64,000 nucleotides of DNA from Piezodorus guildinii (GCA_023052935.1 CM041297.1:100699063-100763062); one strand, 5' to 3'; counted from the first letter of the stretch, positions 1 through 13,600 are shown. Numbers and translations are program-made. The notes: generated from the sequence alone by a model not told the origin.

Positions 1-84
1 CTACTACACTGCAGGACCATCGTAAGCTGTACGTGCATCTGCTACGTTATGCGAAATATGAACCTTTTTCGACATTTAACAATA

Positions 85-545
85 AGCTTTTAAGCGTGTC
101 CGGTATGCGACACCGCGAGACAGAACACGTGGTTGTCACTTGGAGCTAGGTCTGGTGAGTAGGGAGGGTTGAGCGAAAGGTCCCATTCAAAGCTCAATAA
201 TTTACCCATTTCAAGGTGTTTATTTTTGATTAATTGATCCAAATTTGTTAATTGTGAGTAGTATAGTGTAGAATCAATTGTTTGTCCTGATGGCAATATC
301 TCATAGAAAACAAAAGCCTTGAAATCCAACCATATGAAAAGCATCTTTTTTGGATGCATTCGGGTTTTGACATTTTTATGACATTCATAGCCTCACTACT
401 AGGTCTCCAAGATTTTTTAGGGAATACACTATCGTAAAATATCCATTGTTCATCTCCTGTTACCAACCTGTTCAAAAACGGGTCATTTTGTTGCATGGCG
501 AACTTGTGCAAATGGTTTATATGCTTGTGTATGACAGACACATTT
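85..545 (-). pseudogene. mariner-like transposase remnant
   Basis: Two overlapping minus-strand frames carry blocks typical of mariner/SETMAR transposases. From the 5' side they are LNRLVTGDEQWIFYD with a following SW, then a stretch like WLDFKAFVFYEILPSGQTID, then NPPYSPDLAPSDNHVF, the conserved block that holds the third catalytic acidic residue. The second block is reached only through frameshifts and the HQDNA segment is missing, so the gene is dead. The N-terminal DNA-binding half is absent. No terminal inverted repeat was found with confidence. Confidence 0.8.
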
Positions 546-1062
546 AGTTAATTCCCTGAATGAAATTTGGCAAATAAATTTCAACAGGTGCGTTCAGTTA
601 AGGCATCCTCCCCATAAACAGTGCTAATTTTTCTGAGGTCCTGCCGCAGCTTTCATTTGTTAGAATAATACAACAAAATATGCCTGTAATGAATGACATT
701 TTCATATATATCGCAGGGCAATAGCAAACAAAATACTAGGCTAATTTAACACGAGTTGACAGATATAGTTGTTGACATGTTACAAGCAGAATGAATAACC
801 ATCCTTAGGTATTTATTCATCAGATAGGAAATGTATCATAGTGAAATAAAAATAAGCAGAAAAACCGAAAGGACTTATTTGCCAACCCAATAATTGTCAC
901 AAATGTATCAAACAGCGAAAACCATTTATTTGTTGGGAAAATCCACTTTCTTTTGGTATCGTAAGGGTTCACAAAAACTTAAATGAGGTTGGCAACGATA
1001 CGAAAGACGGCTGTGGTATAAGTAATAAACATTAACAGGATTTTATATTTATAACTGGTAAT

Positions 1063-1625
1063 GGCAGGATTTAAAGGTGGAAAATGCGTGTTATTATTCA
1101 GTTGCAAAATTACTTAGCTCACGGCTTCTGTCTAAAAACTTAAAGGTTAGAATTTATAAAACTATTATTCTTCCAACGGTTCTTTACGGATGCGAAACGT
1201 GGCCGCTTACTTTGAAGGATGAAAAACGGCTTAAGGTTTTCGAGAATAAGGTACTGCGTAAAATATTTGGTCCGAAGAGAGATGAGGCCACAGGAGAGTT
1301 TAGAAGGTTGCACAACGCGGAATTGCGGAGTTTGTACCCTGTGAATATAATGGAGTTGATAGCATCGCGGAGACTCAAATGGGCGCGTAAAGTTGTTGGG
1401 CTTAGTGAGGAACGGATTCCGAGAAAGTTGGTATTCGCTGAACCGACTGGTAGGCGTCCGAAAGGTAGGCCGAAGCGTCGATGGGAGGATTACATTAAGG
1501 CTGATCTCGGGGGCTTGGGCTTGACCAGTGAACATTGGACGAGTCTGTGCAGGCGAAGTTTGGTGGTATCGGCATCGAACCTTCGGGTTCGGTAAGCCTA
1601 TTATTATAACTGGTAATGGGCGTAG
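1063..1625 (+). pseudogene. LINE reverse transcriptase, C-terminal fragment (LINE family 1)
   Basis: An open frame of 172 codons starts at 1077 and encodes only the C-terminal end of a non-LTR retrotransposon polyprotein. Diagnostic segments are VRIYKTIILPTVLYGCETW, KRLKVFENKVLRKIFGPKRD, RRLKWARKVVGL and the basic tail GRRPKGRPKRRWEDYIKADL. The catalytic YADD region is missing, so this is a 5'-truncated copy. Related copies lie at 9214-10118 (minus) and 44245-44610 (plus). Confidence 0.85.
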
Positions 1626-2189
1626 GCATGGGAATACCATTATCACCCCTCTAAAAATCCTGGTGACAAATAAAAAGGGTATTGGGGTGAAAGGTGTGGC
1701 TATATACTGTTAATTCTATTAACTACGCACTTGTTTTGAATTTGACATTGGAGCCGGAAGACCACCAAAGGGGAGGAAGCCTTTCAGTGTGGGAATGATA
1801 AAAGTGGTCCTCGAGAGTTAAATGGGAATTAGGGCTGTAAAATACTGCAGCCAATCTCCTATATGTGAAGCAGGGAGTGTCCATAAATAAATGTATAAAA
1901 ATAGTGTTTAGAAAATAAAGATTTTTAAACTGTTTGGTATAACTAACATTGATGATACTATTAAAGATTACATTTAGTAAAGTTCAGCAGATCTGCCCTA
2001 TGAGGTCAGAGACAACAAATAATCATAAATCATTCTTTGAAAGGAATGAAACAGGAATTGTCAAAAACTCCAAATACGACACTCTAAAGACAGAATGAAA
2101 CTTTTTGATTGCTAACATGTAAACGTAATCAATAAATAAGAAAGATTAAAGGCTAAACTATATTCAAATAATTGATCAAATGTTTCATC

Positions 2190-2430
2190 TTCTTATTTAT
2201 CTTCCTCTCTCTGCCATTACTAGCGTGGAGGGGCCTCAATCCAAGTTTTTTCCCCAATCCTCTGGAAATATCCATCGTATAAAATCCTTGGCCTTCCGCG
2301 TGGCCTCTTGCCATTGGGCCGAGCTCCCACCACTTTTATGGTTTCGGGTCCTCGCTCGACAAACCTGACGGAACCATATTAGCTGTCGCTTCTCGAGGGT
2401 GGTTTTCAGCTCCGCTCTAAAAGCCCCCAT
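2190..2430 (-). pseudogene. LINE C-terminal fragment (LINE family 2)
   Basis: Minus-strand frames give KRQLIWFRQVCR followed, after a frame change, by RPNGKRPRGRPRILYDGY. This is the 'RRL-W-GH-R ... GKRPRGRPR--W' tail seen at the C terminus of many insect LINE polymerases. It is short, frameshifted and not expressed as far as can be judged. Confidence 0.6.
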
Positions 2431-4100
2431 ACTTTATACCTATATTATATTATACCTGTTGTGCAACTTGGTTGTGTCGGTGACGATGCTGGACCGTTAG
2501 TGGGTAGATTGGTCGACCATATCCAAGTTTTACAACCAGGTTAGGTGAAATCAAACCCACTTTGATATTATGGGGCGTGGTCTAAAGTTGTGCCAACTGT
2601 TGGAGTGTGTATAGAAGTAAATTTTTTCACTTGTATACTTGACAATAAAAACAGAACTATGTAACCAGCGACTATCCATGATGATGATGAACGTTCCCTC
2701 TCAACTGATGTTATCAAGCCGCATTGACCAACGTGCTTTGCCTCTCCACAACTTGGTTGGCCAACCACGTTCCATATGGAAGTCTTAATTATTTAATTTC
2801 TTATGCCGACTCTTCTCATTTTTCCTGCGACTACGTAAATGTTTATAAAACAACTTAATTTTTAATTTATTTTGATAATTGTGTTGAAGAAATGGATAAG
2901 ACTCTTTATTTATCAGATCAGTTGTTTACTTTAAGCTCAACTTCACTGTATCTCTATTTTTTGTAATATTATAACTGTTTAATAAAAAGTTGGGAGAACC
3001 CCTAGATTCGCATAACCTGTCTGAGCCTAAGAAAGGGACAGTCTCCAATTAATGAGGTAAAGGGAGAAAATTAAAGTGTATTGTTGACTGCTAGTGCAAT
3101 CTTAGCAAAAGTAGTCCTGATTCTTTCAAAAAGTTGTGTTATACTTGAGCTAATATTATGGCCTAACATTGTGAGGGATCATAAGGGTTAGGTCTGATGA
3201 AAACTGTTTCCAGTTTAGAAGTTTTTGGCAAACAATAAATAGCTGAAACTATTTAGTTGTTTCATTTTCTGACCGCTACCCAAAATAATTCTTTCCAGTA
3301 TTTTTATTCCATATACCATCAACAGGTAATTTCTGGTGTGCTTAACCATCTTTGATAGGAGGGAAGGATTTGTCAGTCTGTAACTCATTACACAATAAAA
3401 AAAAAGAAGCAGGAATACTGTCAATGCACATAGAGAAAAGTTAGTGAGAGCAGAGCGGGTCATTTCAGATTTTTTAAGGATCAACAATTCCTGCCTTCCA
3501 CCTCCTCCTGAATTACCTTACATTTGGATATTGTTGAACCAGTAACTAAAATTTCTCAGTACATAACACAAAATAAATAAAGAATTTACAATAGTATATC
3601 TTTATTTAAAAAAACAAAATTCAAAATATTGTTTGATCTTTATTCATTAGGAGCTCTAATATTAATTATTTGATTATAGATAAAACAATTTAATCAATAG
3701 GATAACAAAAAATACTAAGTGATTTTAAAACAAATATTTTATTTCAGTCAAATGATTTTTGTTTGTGTTGATGTGTTATTTTTTAAAATGTTCTACACTA
3801 GTCAGTCAAATGTAAGAAAGAAATGACTTGAGTCTTTCCTATTTTTAAAATATTCCTTAAATCTCTACCTTGACTCGTGGAATTCCGGAAAAATAATTGC
3901 ACTTTAGGTTTTTTTTTTATTTATTTGTTGTATAATAGTAATTAGATTATTTTGTCACTACATTTTTTTTCATTTCTTCTCTGCGCATAAAAAGTAAATC
4001 ACATATGCTCACTGTTGAAAAAAAATTACAGCTATCCTCCAAAAAACGTTTGTTAAAAATAATATACATTGAGTAAACTACATAATAAATAATAAAATCC
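2431..4100. other. stretch without recognisable gene (3' flank of gene A)
   Basis: AT-rich DNA downstream of gene A. Open frames such as 3215-3487 (minus) have no motif I recognise and their composition matches the surrounding non-coding DNA. No tRNA, rRNA or clear repeat was seen. Confidence 0.5.
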
Positions 4101-4108
4101 TGCTAAAT

Positions 4109-4114
4109 TTTATT
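4109..4114 (-). promoter_or_regulatory. candidate polyadenylation signal of gene A
   Basis: AATAAA on the minus strand, about 130 bases beyond the gene A stop codon. The position suits a cleavage signal, but such hexamers are common in AT-rich DNA. Confidence 0.35.
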
Positions 4115-4243
4115 ACTTTTATAACTACAATCTTATTTAAATTAATTACAATTATAACTAATAATTATAAGAGGATTAAATTCAGTAACTAAAAGTAAAA
4201 AAAAGAAAGTAAAAAATTAAATGAGCTTGTATTAAATTTTTAA

Positions 4244-4629
4244 TTACATTCTGACACTTTCAATATGATCTAAGTAATCTTCCAAATCAGTGTTTATTTC
4301 TTCTGGATCAACAACTGATGACTGTGAATTATACCCTTTTTCTCCTTCAGCGAAATCTTCAGGACGGTCTTTTTGTTCTGGAGGGTACTCATATTCTACA
4401 TCTAATAGATTTTCTATGGCTTCGGTAAAAGGATGTATTGGATTACCAAACTCATCTGTCTTCTGAACGTTTTCTATTATCTCTTCTTTAGGTTGAGGCG
4501 GTTTAGTATTAGGCAACTTGAAAGATTTCATTTCTTGAGTTGAAGATTTTCTTAAATTTTCATCTTCTTCGGGGTTAGTATGTAGTATATGAACAGGTAG
4601 ATGATCTGATCTTGGAGGAAAAACAAACT
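4244..4629 (-). CDS. gene A exon 9 (terminal coding exon)
   Basis: The acceptor TTTTCAG precedes 4629. The first two bases complete a codon split with exon 8, and the frame then runs 127 codons to TAA at 4246-4244. It encodes FVFPPRSDHLPVHILHT and then a proline- and acid-rich tail ending in SVRM. The long frame and its high Glu/Asp content set it apart from the surrounding AT-rich DNA. Confidence 0.85.
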
Positions 4630-7600
4630 CTGAAAATAAGATATTGAATAAGAAAAGAACTATTAATATATTATGCTTTATTCAAAGTGATGTCATCAAA
4701 CATAAAATAATAACTTCTAATCATCAATCTTAATTGAAACCTAGGGAACTTTATAAAGAAGATAAAAGTAATTTTTTTAAGTTTGACAAATGAATGATGA
4801 TTCAACTACTATAACAATAAGGTATAAATAGTTTAAAAAAGACTATCACTTTATAACATATGTTATTAATTTTACCAGAATCATCTGCTTCAGTTGCAAG
4901 AACTATTGCATTTTCAAACCATTCATCGGCTGACCTTAAACCAGGTGTCCAATCACCTTTTAGAGCAAACCAAAGATACTCTTTTGGGGGAAGCTTCGAA
5001 GTGATATATTCAGGTATTAGATTATCTTCAAAAACCTTCAATAAAAAAAAAATAATAATAACTAAAATTTAATACAAATAAAATAATAAGGTAAAAAATA
5101 TTGAGGATGTATAGTCGACTGTAGAAACTATTATAGGTGGAAATAATTGGGAGTCAGTCTTTTGTTAAATATTTTAATTTTACGGACGTTTCGGCTCAAC
5201 CTTGTGAGCCATCATCAGCGCATTACTGAGCCATGTCCAAGCACTTGAGTTTATGCTTGGGCATCGCTCGCTTATTAAAATATTTAACAAAAGACTGACT
5301 CCCGATTATTTTCACCTATAATAAGATAAAAAATTTCAGATGTAACATCAATCAATTTATAATACCAAAAGGCAATACAACTGACTTTTGAATACATTCT
5401 TATAAATTATGGTACTAATGAGATAAAATTAATGATCTTAGTTAAGTTTAAACAATGACAAAGTGATGGTTAAACAAACTGAACAAGCTGAAAATTAATT
5501 AAGGCACGGAAGTTATGTTATTTACACAAAATCAAGCTGTAGTCAGCTTATTATAAATTCTCTGATTTATTAGAGAAAAAAAAGAAAAGGAAAATCACTT
5601 TAACTTAAGACCACCAGAGAGGAGGTTAACCCTTTGGCGACTGAGTATGGTAGAATTCAGCAAGCTTGCTGGACCTAGTGGTGGTGATCTGTGCGCTTCT
5701 AAACAGTATAATTTTGGATCCTGGAATCATGTATTTTCTTTTATTCCACATATTTTCCCATCATCCTTTTTGATTCAGACTCAGGATCGGCAAAAGTGGA
5801 TTTAAAAATTAAAAGAAAATTGTTTTTCTCCATTTTTCAACTAAAATAATTTTTGTTTGATAAATAACCACTGCACCACACGCGAACATATTTCACAGTT
5901 TTTGCAGTAGTATTTTGGTTAGGACTTTTCCTTTCTTTTTTGCACATCACACAATTCCTATTCTTCTCTAATAAACTTTTTTTAAATATTTCACTTTCAA
6001 TTCCAATTAAAGTTTTTGGAAAGGAACAAATTGAGCTATATAAAGCTAATTCTAATGTGTGTAAAATAATTTCCTATAATCTCTGTAAGTAATGAATCCA
6101 CGACCCTCCATGGGTTATAGAGTTATAGGCTTTTTTTTTTTTTTTTTTACTTTCAGTTACCCACATTTTTAATTACATTAGGCTTAGGTCAATGTCAATA
6201 GCTAGATTTTCTAAAGGGTAAATTAAAAAAAAAGAATGACTCTCTGAAGTGCTGAATAATAGTCTTTATCTTCACCATAATAATGCCTCCATATGGAGAT
6301 GAATTGTCTCTAAAGTGTAATATTTGCAAAATTGTCACAGACCTGTTTCTTGAAATTAACTAAAACAAATTGGCGTTACCAATAATTTATCAATACTCCA
6401 ATATTCATGCAGTGTTAACTTCATCATTTGCTTCATGTGAAATGTAATAATACCAACAAATAATTGGTAACAACATTTCATTAGTTTTTATTTGTATCCA
6501 GTCCGCCTTTGTACTACCTGCTTCTTTTTTACATTTTATAATTTAAATTTATTTGTTCGCAGATACATCGCACAATTTCCAAGTTTAAAAATCTGGTGCT
6601 GGCAACATACAACTTTCACTAACCCCGGTTGTTAAAATTGATTTAAGAACTATTAAATAAGTTAAGAGTTAAAAGATAGGTAAGTGAAAGTAAAAAATCT
6701 GGTGTGCGCAACACACGACTTTCACTTACCTCCGTTGTTAAAATCAATTTAAGAATTTTTAAATACATTCAAAGATACAAATAAATTGTTAAAGAATAAA
6801 TAATTTTAAATTTCAATAGAAACATGTGTTTTTATTAAATAATATATTTTATTTTTATCTAAGACAATCAGTTAGTTTTATCAGCTTTTCATCATTCTAT
6901 ATTAATCTTTAAAATTCCATGAATTAGATATTTTTTTCTAAAATCATTAGCTATCCAACGGTATACTACACATCTATATTACTATTCTTGTGTTCAAAAA
7001 TACAAAAATTGTATAAACAAATATTTTTGCACATTTCTCCTTTAGTTGTTTATCAAATTCGCTCAACTTGCATATTTACCCATTATTTATCAATGCTAAT
7101 AAGATAATGTACCAATTTTTTTGAAATTGCTGTGCAAAATTAAAGCCCATCAAATTTTACATCAATATATAGAGTTTAATCAAAATCGTTTAAGCCGTTT
7201 TTGAGTAAATCGTAAAAAGGTGCAAAATGCATGGGATAAATTAGATCTCCCGGTCAGCTGAATACCCTAAAACGTGTATTTCCGTCAAAAACTGGAATTC
7301 GAAAATTTTCACGATCGCAATACTTTCCCTTACTATATATTTGATATATAGGTAAGTGAAAGGAAAAAAGTTTAAAGAATTGTATTCAGTTTTGTTGGAA
7401 ACATATGTTATAGATTAAAATAATATAACAATATAAAATAGATACATACATAATTCACAGAAGTTAACGCCCTATTTATCATTTTGCATTACCTTTCACA
7501 ACTTTGAATATAATATAACATTTTTTCTAAAATCTGCTTCTTAACACTATAATAAACATCTGTATTACTATTTCAACGTTCAGAAAATAAAAATAAATTT

Positions 7601-10600
7601 GCCTATAGAAATATTTTTCCTCTTTTCTCCGCTCGTTGGTTATACAACTTATATGTTTAACTGTTTTTTAACAATGCTAATAAAATGATATGGTTTATTT
7701 TCTGAAATATTCAAAATTAAAGGTACTTTAGAGGAAGAAAATTCAGCATTTAAGCTCTGTCCGACTATTTTAATCAGAATGAAACCTAGATGATATTAAA
7801 GCCCATTAAATTTTCATCAATAAAGTTAGTTTAACCAAAATTGTTTTTGTGAAAATCGTAAAAATGTGCAAAATTCATGGTATAAAGTGGCTCTTCTGTT
7901 TGGCCGATTTTGATGGAAAATTTGCTGTAACATCTCAGGCAATACGCTTCTTAAATATGAAATTTCAGTATTATACAACTTATCGTTTTTGAGCTAGACA
8001 CCACACACACATACTTTTTTGTGGGACTTAAGTCGTTTAAACTCATGACACCCTAAAACATGTGTTACAGGAGAAAACCCGAATTTGAAAATTTTCACGA
8101 TCACAATACTTTCTCTTTCTATTTCATATATAGGTAAGTGAAAGTAAAAATATTGAGAAAAAAATTCTCCTTAAATTCCGTTTTTGATGCAGAATATTTT
8201 GGGTTAAAATCATGAATTTTTGCATTAACGATTTTTAATCTTTTTTCTTTCTTGGGATTCATCTTTGTCAGAAGAATCTTCAGAGGTCTCTATATTTTCA
8301 GACATATTTCTTCTCTCCAAACCTGATTTCAATACAGTGTTCCCAAAAGAAACATTCATTCCTACATTGAAGAACTCACAAGTTGAATCAGAAGCCCCTT
8401 CGCTATCGCTTCAACTTGCCAGAATCTCCAAAAACCCCTCTTTATAAACTTTTCTTGACATTTTTAAGTGCAGACCACTATTTGAAGCCACAAAATAGAC
8501 TGAGAGGGCCTACAAGGCTGGGCAGAAGGGATGCACGGAGAAAAGGGTAGGAGTAGGTAAAAAGTGCAGTTGTGTGTAAGGACTAAATGCATTATAACAA
8601 AAAGTGGATTGGTACAACATCGATTGCTAATGAAAAGTACTGTAAGCTACTTAATAGTTCATGGACCAAAAATGCTGGACAAACCAAGCAATTAATGTAG
8701 CTCTAAGTCCATGGACCTCACCTGTGAGCGAGCTAGTACAGTAGCTCACAATCTCTAAGGGCCAGTTTATACTGGAGGCGTTTTAAGCAGTGGCGGGTTC
8801 CTAGAATCCCTATATTTCGAAGTCAATCTGAAGAGTCGTTACCATTTAAAACGCCCAAAACGCATCCAGTATAAACAGGCCCTATGACACAGTGGGCTCC
8901 AGCTACTATAGCTATAGGGTCAACATTTGCAAAACTCATTCAATAATTGTTTTTATCTGGTTGAGTATTCTTCAAGCATTAGGTTAAATAATTTATATCC
9001 TCTGAATTTTTTTAATAATACTTGTGTAATGAAGATCTATGTAATGATTATTTATGACTTCATCCTCATATTATTGATTATATTTTTAACCTCTTAATCT
9101 CTATGAGAGGAAAGTTATGGAGGGGAAGAGAAAAAACATTTTTTTTTCTTCTTAACGGCTCAATTGATTTTCACAAAACAAAAAAATGTTAGTAAACTGA
9201 AGGGTCAATACTGATACCACACCAAATACTGCCTACACAGACTCGTCCAATGATCACCGTTCAAGCCCAAGGCCCCGAGATCAGCCTTTACACAATCCTA
9301 CTATCGACGCTTCAGCCTACCTTTAGGACAACTACCAGTCAGTTCAGCGAATACCAACTTTCTCAGAATCCGTTCCTCACTGAGCCCGACAACTTTGCAC
9401 GCCCAACTCAATTATATTCGCTGAGTACAAGCTCCGCAATAGTGCAACCTTCTAAACTCCCTAGTGTTCTTGCCTCTCTTGGGAACAAATATTTTACACA
9501 GTACCTTATTTTCTAAAACCTTAAGATGTTCATCCTTCAAAGTAAGCAGTCATGCTACCGTCCGTAAAGGACCGTTGGAGGAATAATAGTTTTATAAATT
9601 CTAACCTTTAAGTTTTTAAACAAAAGCCCCGAGCTAAGTAATTTTACAACTGAATAATAACACATATTCCCCGCCTTTAACTAGGACTTTATTTCCTTCT
9701 GGATTTCATTTTTTCTTGTTATCATTGAACCTAAATACTTAAGTTTCTCCATGTGTTCAAAAGTATGTCCTGAAATCAACTGAACCTGAAATAAGGTTTT
9801 TATTAACGCACTTGCTTGTATTTAGTTGTATAGTTTCTGTGTCTTCACCTAGCAGTACCAAATCATCGGCATATCCTAGAACAGATACACAGAACACGTC
9901 ACCTTTTCTATGAAATATTCTAATGCTATATTTAATAGAACAGATGAAAAAGAATCACCCTGTTTCAAACCCAATCACACCTCAAATCTCTTGGAGTAAT
10001 TATGACCGATTCTAATTTTATGGAATGTTTCCGATAAACACATCTCTACTAGGCTTACTAACTTTCTAGGTATTCCCTGTTCAATCATGATGTTATACAG
10101 CTTCTGACAGTCTATGGAATAAAAAAAAAAAAAAAAAAGTTAAGGGTTTTCCAAAAGTGTGAATAACATGAAAATGTGAGTAACATTTAAAAAAAAAATT
10201 GTTACATTTGTTTTTTGTTATGTTCGATTGTTAGATCTACAATTTGTAGCTATTTTTTTTTTCATTGGAGGGTTCAGCACAATACTTTTTTTTTTTTAAT
10301 TTCCTGGCGAATATACCCCATGGTGAAAAAAAAAACAGCCTTTTGTCAGCTCTCTCACCATCCATGCTGTGAGTGGTCACTGGTTACAGGTGAAGAGTTG
10401 GGATATAGCAGTAAGAACGTAAATTCATTAGACTTACACACTATGTACCCACATACTATGTATTTTACCTATTATTAAGTCTTCAATTGGATATATTTTT
10501 TTTTATAACTGTTTTTATATCATTAGTATAAAAGAGTAAAATTAGTGAAAAAAATACTCTAAAAACCAATGATGTTAGACTATCCATGGAACAATTACAT

Positions 10601-13600
10601 TTTTATAAGTATCTCCCATGATCTTTGATAATTGAAGCACTGAGCTTAGGAACATTGAAATGCACTATTAAGATTCTTAGATCTTCTTCAAAAATTGCTT
10701 TTCATCAGATGTGTTCTACAACATGTTTCTCCAATTTTATTTTGGTTGGAGTTGTTTTTAAATCTATTTTTTTTAATCCAGTATATTCCAGCATTTTTCA
10801 CAACTTTAAGATTGTTTAGATAGATAGTTAGGTAATAAGTAATGAATAAATAAATATTTTTTAATGTTCATAAAAAAATGGAATTGTTCCAGTGGCAGAC
10901 AGAATATTTTTTTTTATTTCTCGAGCATTCCATACAAGTCTGATATCATACCTTTGTAAAAGAGTTTTACTTTTTTATCCCAATGATATAAAGAAAAGGA
11001 AATAAATCTTTATAGTTTCATATAGTATAGTGCTACTCTGTTATCCAAGTAAAAAAAATATATTATTTCCTATCGAAGATATAAAAATCTGGTGCGCGCA
11101 ACACACAACTTTTACTTACCTCTGTTATTAATATCAATTTAAGAATTTTTAAACAAATTTAGAAACAAAAATAAATTGTTTAAGAATTATTTACTGTTGT
11201 GTTCTTGAAAATAAATTGTAATTACGTACAACTATTTTATTTGATTTCTTACAACCATATGATCACTGTTGTGTGTTTTGAGAGAGACAATATGCCAACA
11301 ATGTAATCATATCGATTATATATAATACTCTCCCCCCACAAATTAATTAACTGAGAAATAAAATTTTTAAAAAATTTAGAAATTGTAAAAGGTCCAGATT
11401 TGTTGCTATTTATCGCATAACATAGTCTTAAAACCGTTCTGGAGGACGGCGAGTTCGAGCAGATCGTCGGTGGATTCCACTATTAGAGATCGTCCTGATG
11501 TTCAGATTCGACATCAGGAATCATGTTCGACCAAGGATTAACTGGTAGAAACAGGGATGCTAATTCTTCGTGGTGGTGGTTAATTTCAGATGGTTCCGGA
11601 TCGGCAGATGCTTGTGGAGGTTGCAAGGGTGGCTGACGTATCGGACTGGTATTGACGGTTTTTCTCAGTTGGTTTGTGTGTCGTTTGAGACGGTATCCTT
11701 TATCGAGTTTGACTTGGTACTGTAGGCGCCCGAATTTTTGGATGATAGAACTAATTTTCCATGTATTCTTGTTGTTGGAATACCATCTTGCAAGAACCCT
11801 TTCGCCAATTTTTAATTGTCGTGATAGTGGCAGGTCGAATCGCACTCGCTTTTGAATTTTGGGAGAATAAGGCTTAAAAACGTCGAGCTGGCACCTTATG
11901 TTTCGATTCAAATACAATTCAGCTTGAGTTTTGCCATTCTGGAGAGGGGTAGCTCTGTATCTGGATAATATTTCACGGACTTTGTGTTGAATGGTACCTG
12001 GCTCAGTATCTTCTTGCTTTTCTGTTGTATTATAGTAGAAATGCAATCTTTGGTAGGGTGCTGAAATGAACACAGAAGGCAGTGGTTGTCGAGTCCGTGA
12101 TGCAGGTAACTTTGGTTCGACTGTGATTTTGAGTGCGAATCACGAAATGAATTTGGTGCACTGTGAGGTGAGCATTTGGAAGAACATATCCGATTGTCCT
12201 GGCCGGGTGATTGATTTTGAGCACGTGACTTGTGTTGGCCAATTTTGTCTATGTCGTTTCCAGCAGGGGATATTGATGGAGTTGGTTGAAGGTTAGAAAT
12301 TCCGTGGCTGTCAAATTTAGAATTGAAATTCTCGAAGGGTGGTATAAGAACTTGTGGATTTACAGGGACTTGAGTTTGAGGATTACCAGAGATAATTTTT
12401 GAAAGCATCTCTATAAGTATCCTTTGGTGGTTATTGAAAGCTTCCATAAGCGATTCAAACTGTCTATGAGCCATTTTGATACAGACAGGAAATGTCGAAG
12501 TTGAGAAATATTTAAAGTAGGTTACCTCGATAACTAGACACAACGCTATCGTCCTTCACGTTCACCTCGTTGCCAAAATTTGTTGTGAAAAATTTGTCTT
12601 GAAAAGAAATTGTAATTACGTAAACTATTTTATTTTATTTCTTACAACCATAGCACTGCTGAGTGTTTTGAGAGAGACAATATGCCAACAATGTAATCAT
12701 ATCGATTATATATAATATTTACATTGGATTTTTATAGAAAGATGTGTTTTATTAAATCATATGTAATAATATTATCTACAAAGTTTCTGTAACATCACGG
12801 GCGTATAGTAGTATTAAATATGAAATTTCAGTTCTGTACGACTTTTCATTTTTGCGTTCGAGCTACCACACCCAGACCTTTTTGCGGGACTTGGTTATTT
12901 GGACTCAGGGGATCCTAAAATGTGTATTTCCGTTGAAAACTGGAATTAGAAAATTTTTCACAATTGCAATACTTTCCCTTATTATATATTTCATATATAG
13001 TATAGTATATATATATATAGTAAGTGAAAGTAAAAATAGATAGTATATATAGTATGTAGGCACATAGTATGTAAGTAATATCTAATGGCTGTACATTCCT
13101 ACTGCTCTTCAGGTGTCACATGAGTCCATTACATAACATAGCTGAAGAGAGAGCTAAAAAAAAGACTTTTTTTTTTTTTTCACACTACAGGGTTATATAT
13201 TTTTTTATGAAAATCAGTCGTCATTCAGGAGAATTTTTTTTTCTTTCTAGCTTTATAACTTCCCTCTCATAGTGATAAAGTGGTTAAAATGTTTGCAAAA
13301 GGCAGTTTCCCAAAGATTAGAATTAATGGTGATATGCGTAGAGGTAGATTTCACATGCTAATTCAGCTTGGCCCTTAATTTATTTATTTTTTTCTTAACC
13401 CCAATGTAGTTTTAAGATATGCTAAAATTAGTTGATGTTTTCCTTTTACTGTATCTAGACACATTTTAAGGATGTTTACTATTTATCTATTATTCTATGT
13501 TAATGCTATCATAGATATTTATTTTGTGAGATAACTTTTATTTTGAGCTGATCTAAAAAAATAAATTTTGCAGAAAAGGTAATAGATACCTCAACGCAAT

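Larger units (their letters stand above)
11195..12717 (-). mobile_element. internally deleted Gypsy (Ty3-type) LTR retrotransposon
   Basis: Two LTRs (11195-11337 and 12581-12717) share most of their sequence, including GAGAGAGACAATATGCCAAC and ATCGATTATATATAATA. They are flanked by the 5-bp duplication TTTAC at 11190-11194 and 12718-12722. Read on the minus strand, a TGGCAACGAGG segment follows the 5' LTR (primer-site position) and the purine run GTGGGGGGAGAG precedes the 3' LTR. Only about 1.2 kb lies between the LTRs. It holds a Gag-like start and an integrase C terminus, with protease, RT, RNase H and most of integrase missing. It cannot move on its own. Confidence 0.85.
11087..13036 (+). 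mobile_element. Helentron-like repeat interrupted by a Gypsy element
   Basis: The 5' end ATCTGGTGCGCGCAACACAC lies at 11087. The 3' end, with a TA-rich stretch followed by GTAAGTGAAAGTAAAAA, lies at 13036. The body is split at 11194/12718 by an LTR element flanked by TTTAC on both sides, so the Gypsy insertion is the younger event. Confidence 0.75.

Noticed and set aside
3215..3487. 90-codon minus-strand open frame
   Set aside because: No recognised motif, composition like its AT-rich surroundings, no splice or start context that supports it.
8265..8447. Serine-rich plus-strand open frame as a gene
   Set aside because: Lies in an intron next to repeat arrays, has no homologous motif I know and no supporting signals.
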